From assembly GCA_002427845.1 (NCBI GenBank), contig DIYZ01000224.1, forward strand, positions 4,491 to 31,184: 26,694 bases of DNA, read 5' to 3'. Origin of the DNA: Chloracidobacterium sp. UBA6041. GTDB taxonomy: Bacteria; Acidobacteriota; Blastocatellia; Pyrinomonadales; Pyrinomonadaceae. Shown here in pieces: positions 18,257 through 25,630 of the stretch (within the stretch, counting starts at the first letter, position 1; each line of letters starts with the position of its first letter). The notes under the pieces were generated by a model, which was not told where the DNA came from, made no database searches, and saw only the letters and a list, made by a program, of their open reading frames with translations. The translations under genes were made by a program, and so were the position numbers.

Positions 18257-18696
18257 ATGAAGTGGATCACACGCGAGCGAATTCGAGTCAATCGCACCGC
18301 AACTTGCTGGCTCATCCGGCGCTTTCTCGATCCCGAAGCTGAGTTGATTTTTGTGGCAGCTAACCAAGTTGAATCCGTGCAGACTGAAACCGGCGCGACT
18401 AGCTTCGATGCTCCCGGCGCAACTTATCCTCACAAAGATGCGCAGGGCCTTTGCTCGTTTGCTGCGTTGGCACGCGAACGGCTGGCCCATGATCCAGTAT
18501 CTTATTGGAAATGGCTCGCATCGTGCAGGCGGCGGATATCAAGGGTCAGTTGGATGACCACCAAGCAGCTCGCGGCCTGCAGTTGATCAGCCGCGGATTT
18601 CCGCTCGTGACGAACGACGATCATGAGACCGCAGAGAGCGCCGCATTTGTTTACGACGCGCTCTACGCAAGCATCAAGGAAGACACCCCCAAGTAA
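18257..18696 (+). pseudogene. Second ChrB C-terminal-domain gene, frameshifted
   Basis: A short protein containing only the chromate-resistance (ChrB C-terminal) domain. The start MKWITRERIRVNRTATCWLI and HKDAQGLCSFAALARERLAHDP match the domain. After DPV at about 18500 the frame must shift (net minus 1 or plus 2) to give EMARIVQAADIKGQLDDHQA and the end at 18696. Without the shift the protein reads nonsense and stops at 18586. Together the parts make about 146 residues, normal for stand-alone copies. It follows the MFS gene by 19 bases with AAGAAGGCG ahead of the ATG. It may be a true loss, a programmed slip or a sequencing error. Compared with chrB it lacks the N-terminal DNA-binding part, so it would act in resistance rather than regulation. 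Confidence 0.8.
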
Positions 18697-18739
18697 CAAC
18701 GACGGAAGAAACATCCGAACAGAAAAGAAGGAGTCAAAA

Positions 18740-19735
18740 ATGAAGAGAGATAGAAATATGGTGCGCAGGACATTAAACCATTTATTGCTTGCGCGTAAGA
18801 CGAGAATAGTTCTGCTAAGCGTCGCGGCGCTTGCAGTAGCGACTTTGTTCGTGTTGGTGGCTTGCTCTGCGCCGCAAGACCAGTCCGGACAATCGACTAA
18901 CCAACAGCCTGCGGCAACAGATTGGAAGTCCATCGTGGACGTATTCGGATTTCCCGGAGACGTCTTGCCCGAAGGCGTGATCCGATTCAATATGCCGCGC
19001 AAGGACCTTCATGTCACTGTCGGCGGCATTGAAATCAAGCCCGCTCTCGCCTTGGGCGCCTGGGCGGCATTCCGCTACGTCGGGAAGAACGACGCGATGG
19101 TGATGGGCGATCTCGTTCTCACCGAAGAGGAGGTCGCTCCGGTGATGAAGACCCTCGAGGACGGAGGAGTGGAGGTCACGGCTCTCCACAATCATCTGAT
19201 CGGGGAGTCACCAAGAATCCTCTACATCCACATGGGTGGACACGGCGATCCGGTGAAGATGGCGCGGACGATCAAGCAAGCGATTGCGCTCACAAAGTCG
19301 CCTATCCCTCAGGGCGGCGGTGCGAAGGAGAGCGAAGATATCGGATTTGATGTGGCCGCAGTGGAGAGAATCCTTGACCAGCCCGGCAAAGTGAGTGGTG
19401 GAGTGCTGCATGTCAATGTGGCGCGCGCAGAGAAGCTCACGGAAGAGGGGATGGATACGCCGCCCTCGATGGGAATGGGCATCTCGATCAACTTCCAGCC
19501 AACCGGCAATGGGAAAGCCGCCATTGCTGGGGATTATGCGTTGACAGGGGAAGAGGTTGGACCCGTTATGAAGGTTCTGCAGGACAACGGCGTTCAAGCA
19601 GTAGCTCTACATAGCCATGCATTGAATGACGTGCCGCGCCTCTTCTACATGCACTTCTGGGCAAACGACGATGCGCAGAAGCTTGCCCGAGGACTTCGCG
19701 CGGCACTCGATAAGACTAACTTGGCGAAGCACTGA
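18740..19735 (+). CDS. Double-DUF1259 (LppY/LpqO) lipoprotein, ChrL-like
   Basis: 331 residues. A long signal ends in a lipobox (VLVAC, Cys42), so it is anchored outside the cytoplasm. Two tandem DUF1259 domains follow: residues about 60-190 (WKSIVDVFGFPGDV, ALHNHLIGESPRILYIHMGG) and about 205-327 (AAVERILDQPGKVSGGVLHV, ALHSHALNDVPRLFYMHFW). Each repeat has the H-x-H pair plus a third His in the same spacing, suggesting a metal or ligand site in each. The family is LppY/LpqO; a protein with this domain (ChrL) is encoded in the Arthrobacter FB24 chromate-resistance cluster, which fits the location. AAGGAG lies 6 bases before the ATG. It is the last operon gene; no clear terminator follows. Confidence 0.85.
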   Translation: MKRDRNMVRRTLNHLLLARKTRIVLLSVAALAVATLFVLVACSAPQDQSGQSTNQQPAATDWKSIVDVFGFPGDVLPEGVIRFNMPRKDLHVTVGGIEIKPALALGAWAAFRYVGKNDAMVMGDLVLTEEEVAPVMKTLEDGGVEVTALHNHLIGESPRILYIHMGGHGDPVKMARTIKQAIALTKSPIPQGGGAKESEDIGFDVAAVERILDQPGKVSGGVLHVNVARAEKLTEEGMDTPPSMGMGISINFQPTGNGKAAIAGDYALTGEEVGPVMKVLQDNGVQAVALHSHALNDVPRLFYMHFWANDDAQKLARGLRAALDKTNLAKH

Positions 19736-20291
19736 GTTGAGTATTCGCAACCTGAAACACTACGCACGCCCCTTTAAACAGGATGCTAAAAGATAGGTAA
19801 AAAGCTTTGTTGCCAGGTACGTAATTTAGTTACTACCGATGAGTGCGAACCCCGCCTAATAAAACGGGTGCCGAAAACGCTCATCTTTCATCAGTTGAAG
19901 AGTTGCTTCTTGCAGCCTTACCCTCTTGCCGCTGCCGGCTTGTTTTGAATCCAAGGCGTGATATACGAAAGATTGGCGAAGAGGGGTATTTTTACTTTCG
20001 AATGAGGGAAGAACAGCTCAAGCCTAGTGACCGTGCTAAATCCATGCTTCTAGGCGCAATTCCATCGCGCAGTCCATGCGGCGGAGATATTAGAAATCGT
20101 GTGCAGGTTTCGAGGAAAACCTTGATCAGGTGTATGACGATTTATCACACTTAACCGTCCCTCAGTCGCAGTCGTTTGGATGAGTGGTCTCACTTCCCAA
20201 AATTTGGTGTCTCAACTAAGTCTCAACTAGAGGGGTAAAACGTGCAGAAGGTTTAAGCAATGTAAATCACACGACGTGCGAAAAGGCCAGT
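19736..20291. other. Region after the chromate operon without a convincing gene
   Basis: An open frame from a GTG at 19843 to 20154 (103 codons, plus) has no ribosome site and a sequence I do not recognise. It is more likely chance or decayed DNA. A pair of 11-base repeats, GTCTCAACTAA and GTCTCAACTAG, occupies 20209-20230 and follows TTTGG. The combined TTTGGTGTCTC is nearly the inverse of the arm repeats at 24653-24674. This points to an integrase arm site left of the tRNA-like core at 20339. Confidence 0.4.
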
Positions 20292-20322
20292 AAAAAATCA
20301 AAAAACCGCATTTGCATGCGGT
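20292..20322 (-). terminator. Rho-independent terminator, minus strand
   Basis: A 7-bp stem (ACCGCAT/ATGCGGT) with a 4-base loop. On the minus strand it is followed by six Ts, GA and six more Ts (20292-20305). It lies 17 bases downstream, on that strand, of a tRNA-like CCA end at 20339-20341, so it probably once ended transcription of a tRNA gene reading leftward. Confidence 0.65.
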
Positions 20323-20338
20323 ATCTTGATCGATGGTT

Positions 20339-20355
20339 TGGTGCCGAAGGGGGGA
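20339..20355 (-). repeat. 17-bp tRNA-Leu 3'-end core, copy A (putative att site)
   Basis: The plus-strand sequence is TGGTGCCGAAGGGGGGA. On the minus strand it ends in CCCCCCTTCGGCACCA, the T-stem/acceptor 3' end and CCA tail typical of a tRNA-Leu. The same 17 bases recur exactly at 24506-24522. The rest of the tRNA is not present here. Such cores are the usual crossover sites of tyrosine-integrase elements. Confidence 0.6.
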
Positions 20356-20470
20356 CGAGAAAGCTCAATCCCCCTCTCTCATTTTACTGAGCAATTCTTA
20401 AGACGCTGAGGTTTCCACCTTTTCCCTTGTTTCTCACTCGACCCATTGAGTTAATCCCTGCTTCGCTGTT

Positions 20471-20492
20471 GGTCACTAAATGGACACTAAAT
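20471..20492 (+). repeat. Paired 11-bp repeats, possible integrase arm site A
   Basis: GGTCACTAAAT and GGACACTAAAT stand in tandem (10 of 11 identical), about 115 bases right of core A. They resemble the pair at 24653-24674, right of core B. Arm-type binding sites of tyrosine integrases have this look and spacing. Confidence 0.45.
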
Positions 20493-20621
20493 TCTCTCTA
20501 CGAATAGTGGCCTTGCAACGACCCTGATCTCGGCGACGCGTTTGTCAGGGTACTCCCTTTGACCGATCTTCATTCTTTTTCTTCTTACATCATGCGGGAG
20601 CAATCATAAAGTCTAAAGCGA

Positions 20622-21005
20622 TCAGATTCGCTTTCTAATCCAGTCGGCTAGCTGCTCTTCCGTAAGAGTCCCCTGGGCCAGTTGTAGGAAGGTTAAGTAT
20701 TTCTCATCCTGATTAGCTTCTAGGTTGACGCCATTCAGTAGTAGAAAAGTGCGGGCCGCTACCAGCGCCGTTCGCTTGTTGCCATCCACAAAGGGATGGT
20801 TGCGGGCAATTCCATAAGCGTAGGCCGCAGCTAAGACTGCCAAGTCTGGTGGAGGTTGAGCATAGGCCAGGACATTTTGGGGACGGGCTAACGCAGAAAC
20901 AAGCAGTCCTTCATCCCTCAAGCCTTCACTTCCGCCATGCTCTGATATTTGGCGTTGATGGATCGCTATGACCGTCTCCTCCAGAAGCCAAACGATTTGA
21001 GCCAT
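20622..21005 (-). CDS. doc: Doc/Fic-fold toxin
   Basis: 127-residue death-on-curing toxin. The Fic motif is complete as HPFVDGNKRTALVAA, with EGLRDEGLLVSALARPQNVL ahead of it as in Doc. Doc kinases phosphorylate elongation factor EF-Tu and stop translation; whether this protein does so is inferred from the family. The ATG at 21005 is preferred over the GTG at 21008. It begins 6 bases after the antitoxin stop, so the two form one transcript. The length is normal for Doc. It lies inside the segment bounded by the two tRNA-like cores, consistent with an addiction module stabilising a mobile element. Confidence 0.9.
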   Translation of the reverse strand: MAQIVWLLEETVIAIHQRQISEHGGSEGLRDEGLLVSALARPQNVLAYAQPPPDLAVLAAAYAYGIARNHPFVDGNKRTALVAARTFLLLNGVNLEANQDEKYLTFLQLAQGTLTEEQLADWIRKRI

Positions 21006-21011
21006 CACGAG

Positions 21012-21236
21012 CTATTCCGCCAGCTTCTTCAAAGTATCTCGGTCTTCGCGCATCACACGCTCGGCAATCTCCACCTGTTGAGCAAACGCAGGATCATACG
21101 CCGTGAGCTGGATCCCGTTCTTCGTTTCGACAACGTAGAGGCTGTCTCCTTTACCCACCCGCAGGCGTTCTAATATCTCCTTGGGCAAAATCACGCCAAC
21201 GGAATTTCCAACTGTTGTAACCTTCAAGACGCTCAT
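21012..21236 (-). CDS. AbrB/SpoVT-type antitoxin
   Basis: 74-residue swapped-hairpin antitoxin: VLKVTTVGNSVGVILPKEIL is the AbrB DNA-binding domain, followed by KGDSLYVVETKNGIQL and a charged tail (VMREDRDTLKKLAE) that would wrap the toxin. The start at 21236 is chosen over the upstream frame at 21266 because GGAGGTGA lies 6 bases before it. Transcribed before the Doc toxin and probably binding its own promoter at the palindrome 21294-21311. Doc is classically paired with Phd, so an AbrB partner is a variant, although known. Confidence 0.88.
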   Translation of the reverse strand: MSVLKVTTVGNSVGVILPKEILERLRVGKGDSLYVVETKNGIQLTAYDPAFAQQVEIAERVMREDRDTLKKLAE

Positions 21237-21292
21237 TCTCTCACCTCCACCCGGCCCGAACCGCAATTCCTAGGATCATTGCGCCGCTGAGA

Positions 21293-21311
21293 ATTATAAC
21301 GCATGTTATAA
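21293..21311 (-). promoter_or_regulatory. Toxin-antitoxin promoter and palindromic operator
   Basis: TTATAAC, GCAT, GTTATAA forms a 7+7 inverted repeat at 21294-21311. On the minus strand its left half contains TATAAT (21293-21298), a perfect -10 box. A fitting -35 is not obvious. An antitoxin dimer bound here would cover the -10 box and autoregulate the pair. Confidence 0.55.
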
Positions 21312-21457
21312 CCGGCGGCATACGAAAGACTTCATGGGAAAGCGCCTAAATGTTAACGACTGCGGGGAACTTTTCGTGGGTCAACTCAATTGGCGCACGC
21401 AACGAGACATTTCATGACGAACCAGCAGATTCCCACCCAAGCGCAATGGTTGGTTCC

Positions 21458-22849
21458 TCACGTAAACAATTCCGGAAGCGGAGGTCGTGTGGGTATAGAT
21501 TTGCCGGCTGCCTTCTTGGCCCAGTAACCAAGTCCTGGTCTGGGGATCTTAAGCTTCTTGCAGATCTTTCCGAGGCCAACGTCGGACATGCTATACCTTT
21601 TCGCAACATGCATGATGGGTTCCGCCCAGATCTCCTCATAAATCTTTTCACGGTCATACCTGGACATAAGATCACGAAGGAGCCATTTGCGATGCGCTTC
21701 TTCCTGTCGTTTCTCCTCTACTATCTTTTCCTTCGTCCGAACATCAAACCCTAAACGAGCGAGGTTTCTAGTCACCGGCGTGAGGTGCTTCTTAATCGCA
21801 GGCGTTCCTAAAAGGTTGTTCAACGTCTCCTGAGAACATGCTTCGTGCTTGATCATCTGTTCGATCAACTCCAATGTGACGTCCGGTTCGCACTCGAACA
21901 AACCTCGCCGTGCATCGGTCAGTTGCTGCTTATCGTCAGGCCTCCAGAGAGCTCCTTGTTCGAGGAGAAGCTGCACAGTTTTTAGCCTTTCGGATACCTT
22001 ATATTTCGATGCCTTGGACCTTCTTCCGTAATCTGTTTGGTAAAAGTTAATCGGGGCTTCATATCGGAAGCTTCTGAGACAGTCGTCAAGCGCTAATGAT
22101 CCGCCGTTGGACTTATCATTCGGTCTCGCTCCTAATTCCAGCAAATACTCCACCATACTCGGGTTCCCTCTTCGAGCGGCATTTATGAGCAACGTGCCGA
22201 GATTGTCGCTCTTCGCGTCTGGCTTAAGGCGCTTTAGGATTTGAGAATCCTTCGCGTAAGTCGCCGCATCGAGGGCCGTAATGTATCCGTCAGGATCATC
22301 CTCGTCATCATCAAACATTGGTCCACTTGAACGGGGATTTGCACCCGCCCACATGAGTAGACTCACCCACTTCAAATCTCCCTCGAAACAGAAATGCCGC
22401 AGCGCCCGGTCAGCCTGCTCCTGGAGTTGAGCAGTATGATCAGGATATTTCTCTCTGCACTCGCGCCAGGGACGAAGCGTGGTTCGGATTTTTTCTCGGA
22501 AAGCCACGGCAAACGGAGAATCCGTGATGAAGTCGGCGCCCTGATCAAGGAAGTAACGAATAATGCTCGGGTCCCAAACGTAAAGCACGTCAATGAACGG
22601 AACTGAAGTGATTTCCGCGCCGTGTGAGACTAGGAGTTCAATCAAGTCCAGGCGTTTCAGCGAAAGCGCTCGCTGAAGGGCCCGATTTTTCAGTTGTTGA
22701 TTCTCCTCATTTTGAAGGAGTAGTTCGACGAGGCTGTGGAAACCGGAGTTGAGCGCAACTTCCACAGGAGTAGTTTTTGACTCATCAGGTAAACGAAGAG
22801 ATTTTCCCGACGCAATCCAATCCTGAAGATCAAATAGCCGACTTGGGTT
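21458..22849 (-). pseudogene. Ankyrin-repeat protein with C-terminal HTH-like domain, N-terminus lost
   Basis: The coding sequence is clear from about 22837 (LFDLQDWIASGKSLRLPDES, then TPVEVALNSGFHSLVELLLQ) to the stop at 21458, about 460 residues. There is no ATG upstream: the frame hits a TGA at 22850-22852, so the first possible start is a GTG at 22765 inside an ankyrin repeat. At least six repeats follow, such as LIELLVSHGAEI and MVEYLLELGARPN. The C-terminal 70 residues (YDREKIYEEIWAEPIMHVAK, then YSMSDVGLGKICKKLKIPRP and GYWAKKAAGK) form a helix-turn-helix-like module that I know from unassigned proteins of mobile DNA. It abuts, tail to tail in origin, the stump of an unrelated secreted gene, so a rearrangement removed its beginning. 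It could still be made from the GTG. Confidence 0.75.
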
Positions 22850-22854
22850 TCAAA

Positions 22855-23115
22855 TCAAATGCCGAGCGCGGGAAGATGCAGCAGAAGTACGTAGACCTGC
22901 GCGGCCCCGTGGCCGGCTTCCGATGCGCCCCTCTCCAGGGGGGTGGGTGTGTCAATCAGACGAACTACCACCCTGTCCTTCAGACAGTCAGAATACCGCT
23001 GGCGGATTTCGGGAACGTCGATCTGACGAAGGTGAGAGGCGTGCGTTTCAGCTTCAATAACACGTCATCTGGCTCGATCAATCTGGCGAATATTCGTTTC
23101 ACGAAAGGCCAGTAA
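22855..23115 (+). pseudogene. C-terminal stump of a secreted protein (beta-sandwich domain)
   Basis: The only recognisable part is a terminal beta-domain with LQTVRIPLADFGNVDLTKVR, GVRFSFNNTSSGSINLANIR and FTKGQ, of the kind that closes exported hydrolases of Acidobacteriota. There is no signal peptide or start of its own, and the coding match begins at the same place where the ankyrin gene on the other strand loses homology (about 22840-22860). It is therefore the downstream half of a gene whose front was deleted. The original enzyme cannot be named. Confidence 0.55.
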
Positions 23116-23335
23116 GAAGGCGTCTGGTTGCACCGGAAGGCCGGTAGTGGCCTAATTTTGTAACGCAAACTGTTAGGTTGCGATGATTGAATGGCAGTCA
23201 AACGCGCACGCAAAGTAGCAGTTTGCCTTACGAGAACCAAATTAGGGCACTACCCGGCGGCGTTTGGCCAATCATCGACGGTTCAAATCTGGTAAAATCT
23301 TAGGTGACGGCCTCACGCGAACTCAGGAGAAGACA

Positions 23336-24205
23336 ATGAGCTTTAAGACGAATGCTTTTGGAACCGTCCGTCGGAACATCATCCTGACAGTCGTCGGGCT
23401 TGTACTTATGACGGTTTCCGTCACTACTCCGGCCGGAGCGCAGACGACAGGCGTACCCGAGCCCAATGAACCGCTAACACTTGAAGACTTGTTCCTGACG
23501 CCAGGCGAGCTGCTGGCTGCGGGTGTCGACAAACAGCCGTCCGGGCCTTTACAACTCAAGTCCTACAAGGTCGAAGAGGTGAAGCTGCCGCGCCCGCTGA
23601 GAATGGGCGGGAACACCAACGCTACAGTCTTCAACAGCGTGATGCGTCTGACCGTGACACTCGGCTCACCGGCTCATGGCCCGTACATGATTTTCGTCGA
23701 CGACGAACCACAAACCGCCGTCATCACTCAGCGCAATGGTATTTCGGCCATATACTTCAACGCCGGGCAGTTGGAGGACGGCGCGCAAATCTCCGTGGCG
23801 GTTGGCACAGGCTGTCAAAAACGTCTCTCATCGACCATGACGAGCAAGCTGCGCATGCCCGAACCCTATAAACTCCCGAGGCGCGGCGACGCCGACCTGG
23901 GCCATGGGGTGAAGAAGATCCGCACCGTGCCCGCACGGGCGGGCTCGCGCGACCAGGACGAAGTGGAATTCCAACTCACCACCCCCGGCCCTCTGCCCGT
24001 CACCAATGAACCTCTCGTAATGGAGGTGGGAAGTCTGGAGGTAGGGGGCGGCGGCTCCTATGACAAAAACACACTTGTTTTTAGAATGTCGGTCGAGCAG
24101 TTCTCACGCGCCGAGGACGGCCAGCGAATCAAAGTGAAATTAGGGTACTGCTCCGGCGGTGGCCTGCGCTTCGGAAAACTGAACAAGGCCCAGCTTGACC
24201 AGTAA
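23336..24205 (+). CDS. Exported protein of unknown function with duplicated beta-domain
   Basis: 289 residues with a signal peptide (NIILTVVGLVLMTVS, cut after AGA-Q). Two similar halves follow: VMRLTVTLGSPAHGPYMIFV to SVAVG, and VEFQLTTPGPLPVTNEPLVM to YCSGGGLRFGKLN. Both have the pattern L-T...P...V...IYFN or LVFRM, then the pattern Q-x-x-x-x-D-G-x-x-I-x-V, suggesting a tandem immunoglobulin-like fold. The ATG at 23336 is preceded by CAGGAGAAG; the longer frame from 23264 has no ribosome site. It follows the broken secreted gene by about 220 bases and is not clearly in an operon. I do not recognise the family. Confidence 0.7.
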   Translation: MSFKTNAFGTVRRNIILTVVGLVLMTVSVTTPAGAQTTGVPEPNEPLTLEDLFLTPGELLAAGVDKQPSGPLQLKSYKVEEVKLPRPLRMGGNTNATVFNSVMRLTVTLGSPAHGPYMIFVDDEPQTAVITQRNGISAIYFNAGQLEDGAQISVAVGTGCQKRLSSTMTSKLRMPEPYKLPRRGDADLGHGVKKIRTVPARAGSRDQDEVEFQLTTPGPLPVTNEPLVMEVGSLEVGGGGSYDKNTLVFRMSVEQFSRAEDGQRIKVKLGYCSGGGLRFGKLNKAQLDQ

Positions 24206-24505
24206 GATTTCAAACGCCATAGGCGTGTGAAACAACTTTAGTGGCGGTATTGTTCAGGATTGCCTGTCCTACAAAAAAACAAGACCGGCGTGGGTTAATC
24301 CGCGCCGGTCTCCGGTTTCAAAGAGCCGCCCGAGTCCTTTACGGCGAAAGCTCTTTATCACGCGCTACAATTTGACCTACTGAGTTGCATTCGGTAGGGA
24401 GCGATTGTAATTTCCCGCAGTTCATCCGGAACTTTGTGCCTTGGTTGTGACAGGCTCAGTTCGCCCCGCTCGTAACCCTACTAATTGCAGCACTTAAAGT
24501 CTCAA
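24206..24505. other. Gap with a minus-strand terminator, otherwise empty
   Basis: No credible coding frame. The notable element is the hairpin described at 24272-24311. The rest, up to the second tRNA-like core, shows no recognised sequence. Confidence 0.5.
24272..24311 (-). terminator. Rho-independent terminator, minus strand
   Basis: A 9-bp GC-rich stem, AGACCGGCG at 24282-24290 and CGCCGGTCT at 24303-24311, with a 12-base loop. On the minus strand it is followed by TG and seven Ts (24273-24279). It would stop transcripts arriving from the right. On the plus strand there is no T-tract, so it is not a good end for the preceding exported-protein gene. Confidence 0.65.
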
Positions 24506-24522
24506 TGGTGCCGAAGGGGGGA
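24506..24522 (-). repeat. 17-bp tRNA-Leu 3'-end core, copy B (putative att site)
   Basis: Exact copy of the core at 20339-20355 in the same orientation, 4167 bases away. On the minus strand it is preceded by a T-loop-like GTCGATT, and the bases up to 24595 on the right show a partial D-arm, but no acceptable anticodon stem. It is best read as a degraded tRNA end used as an attachment site. Confidence 0.6.
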
Positions 24523-24652
24523 ATCGACTTCCCTGCTTCCTCTAACTTATTCTGCGCCAAGGAGTTGCTCGTAACTGGTTAACTGAGCTCGGCTTATGAA
24601 GTTTCTCTTAAGTACACTTAATTCTCTATAGTCTCTCTGGTGCTCTCCAATA

Positions 24653-24674
24653 ATAGACACCAAATAGACACCAA
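24653..24674 (+). repeat. Tandem 11-bp repeats, possible integrase arm site B
   Basis: ATAGACACCAA occurs twice in a row, identically, about 130 bases right of core B. It is related to the pair near core A (consensus T-R-GACAC-Y-AAA). The match in position and sequence argues that both cores carry the same kind of arm. Confidence 0.5.
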
Positions 24675-24889
24675 ACTCTCCAGTCACGCTGGCGGCGGCG
24701 GGCGCTCAACTGACATTTTCAATGCGAACAGTTTCCTTGCTCGTGGCGTGATCGCACTTAATGCCATAGCCAAGTGACACCCCAATCAGTTGCCAACTCC
24801 AGTTCGGTTTTATCCATCATCGGTGGATCCCGAAGGGGCTGCGGAATACATTCAGTCAAATCTGATCGCGTCCGAATCCTTAACCCACG
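24675..24889. other. Short gap right of arm site B
   Basis: No gene. A hairpin CCCACG/CGTGGG overlaps the antitoxin stop at about 24885-24901 but lacks a T-tract, so it is a weak terminator candidate at most. Confidence 0.35.
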
Positions 24890-25249
24890 TTAAGCGTGGG
24901 CAGGAGCGTGCTTACGTCGGGTCGGCGTAGTCTCCGGTTCTGCTTCGGCAATGCCGGACAGCACGACTGGCTCACGGTCTGGAAATTCAGCAACCAGCGA
25001 TAGGTTGCCGCCCATGGCCTCGACGGTCTTCCGTAACGTGGAAAGCAAAAGGTCGCTGCGCTTTTCCAGACGGGAAACGCCATCCTGGCTGATGCCGAGA
25101 GCTTTGGCCATCCGCACTTGGGTGAGCTTGCGAGCCTGCCGCAGTTCCTGCAAGGTCATTTCTTCGGCAATCAGAGCAGCAGCCCGGGCCGCAACCTTCT
25201 TGCGGCGCGCGGCACCGATAATATTCATTTTCTGGTTGAGGGTCTTCAT
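24890..25249 (-). CDS. higA: XRE-family antitoxin (HigA-like)
   Basis: 119 residues with a helix-turn-helix: TLQELRQARKLTQVRMAKAL then GISQDGVSRLEKRSD, and a C-terminal segment (MGGNLSLVAEFPDREPVVLS) typical of antitoxins paired with HigB/Gp49-type toxins. It begins 2 bases after the toxin stop, toxin-first as in hig loci; a purine-rich AAGGAAAGGAAG within the toxin gene's end would serve as ribosome site. It probably represses its own promoter at the palindrome 25644-25659. Confidence 0.88.
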   Translation of the reverse strand: MKTLNQKMNIIGAARRKKVAARAAALIAEEMTLQELRQARKLTQVRMAKALGISQDGVSRLEKRSDLLLSTLRKTVEAMGGNLSLVAEFPDREPVVLSGIAEAEPETTPTRRKHAPAHA

Positions 25250-25251
25250 GG

Positions 25252-25623
25252 CTAGTTCTTCCTTTCCTTTCTCGAGCGTGACAGATGGCCGTCAAACCGC
25301 TCATCGGCCTTCGCTATTAACTGCCGATAGAAACGCTTCTCACTGCCGCCCGACTTGTCACCCGCGACGAGCAGGATAGCCTTGCGCTTCGGGTCGAAAG
25401 CGAAGGCAACGCGCCAAACGCCATTACCGGCATCAAATCTCAGTTCCTTCATGTTCGCGTGGCGCGAGCCTTTAAGAGTGTCGACGCGGGGCCTTCCGAG
25501 TTGCGGACCAAACTCTTCGAGCAATCTGGCGTGAGCAAGAATTTCGTCCTGCACCGCTTCTGATAAGGCGCCAAACTCCGAGTCGAATTCGTCATGAAAC
25601 GATACTGCCCACTTCACTTTCAT
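25252..25623 (-). CDS. higB: HigB/Gp49-like RelE-superfamily toxin
   Basis: 123-residue toxin: VKWAVSFHDEFDSEFGALSE, LGRPRVDTLKGSRHANMKEL, then RFDAGNGVWRVAFAFDPKRK and AILLVAGDKSGGSEKRFYRQ are the RelE/Gp49-like pattern. It would cleave mRNA on the ribosome, halting growth when the antitoxin is lost; this is known for the family, not shown here. It leads the operon. The start ATG at 25623 has almost no leader behind the predicted promoter, as seen for some toxin-first loci. The C-terminal tail is basic (SRSRKERKN). Confidence 0.88.
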   Translation of the reverse strand: MKVKWAVSFHDEFDSEFGALSEAVQDEILAHARLLEEFGPQLGRPRVDTLKGSRHANMKELRFDAGNGVWRVAFAFDPKRKAILLVAGDKSGGSEKRFYRQLIAKADERFDGHLSRSRKERKN

Positions 25624-25630
25624 AGTATGT

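Noticed and set aside
19843..20154. Possible 103-residue gene
   Set aside because: GTG start without ribosome site and no recognised domain; more likely chance in a decaying region.
24506..24596. A complete tRNA on the minus strand including core B
   Set aside because: Acceptor halves pair roughly and GCTC/GAGC could form a D-stem, but there is no 5-bp anticodon stem and the T-stem has two mismatches.
24885..24901. Terminator of the higBA pair
   Set aside because: CCCACG/CGTGGG stem exists but no T-tract follows on the minus strand.
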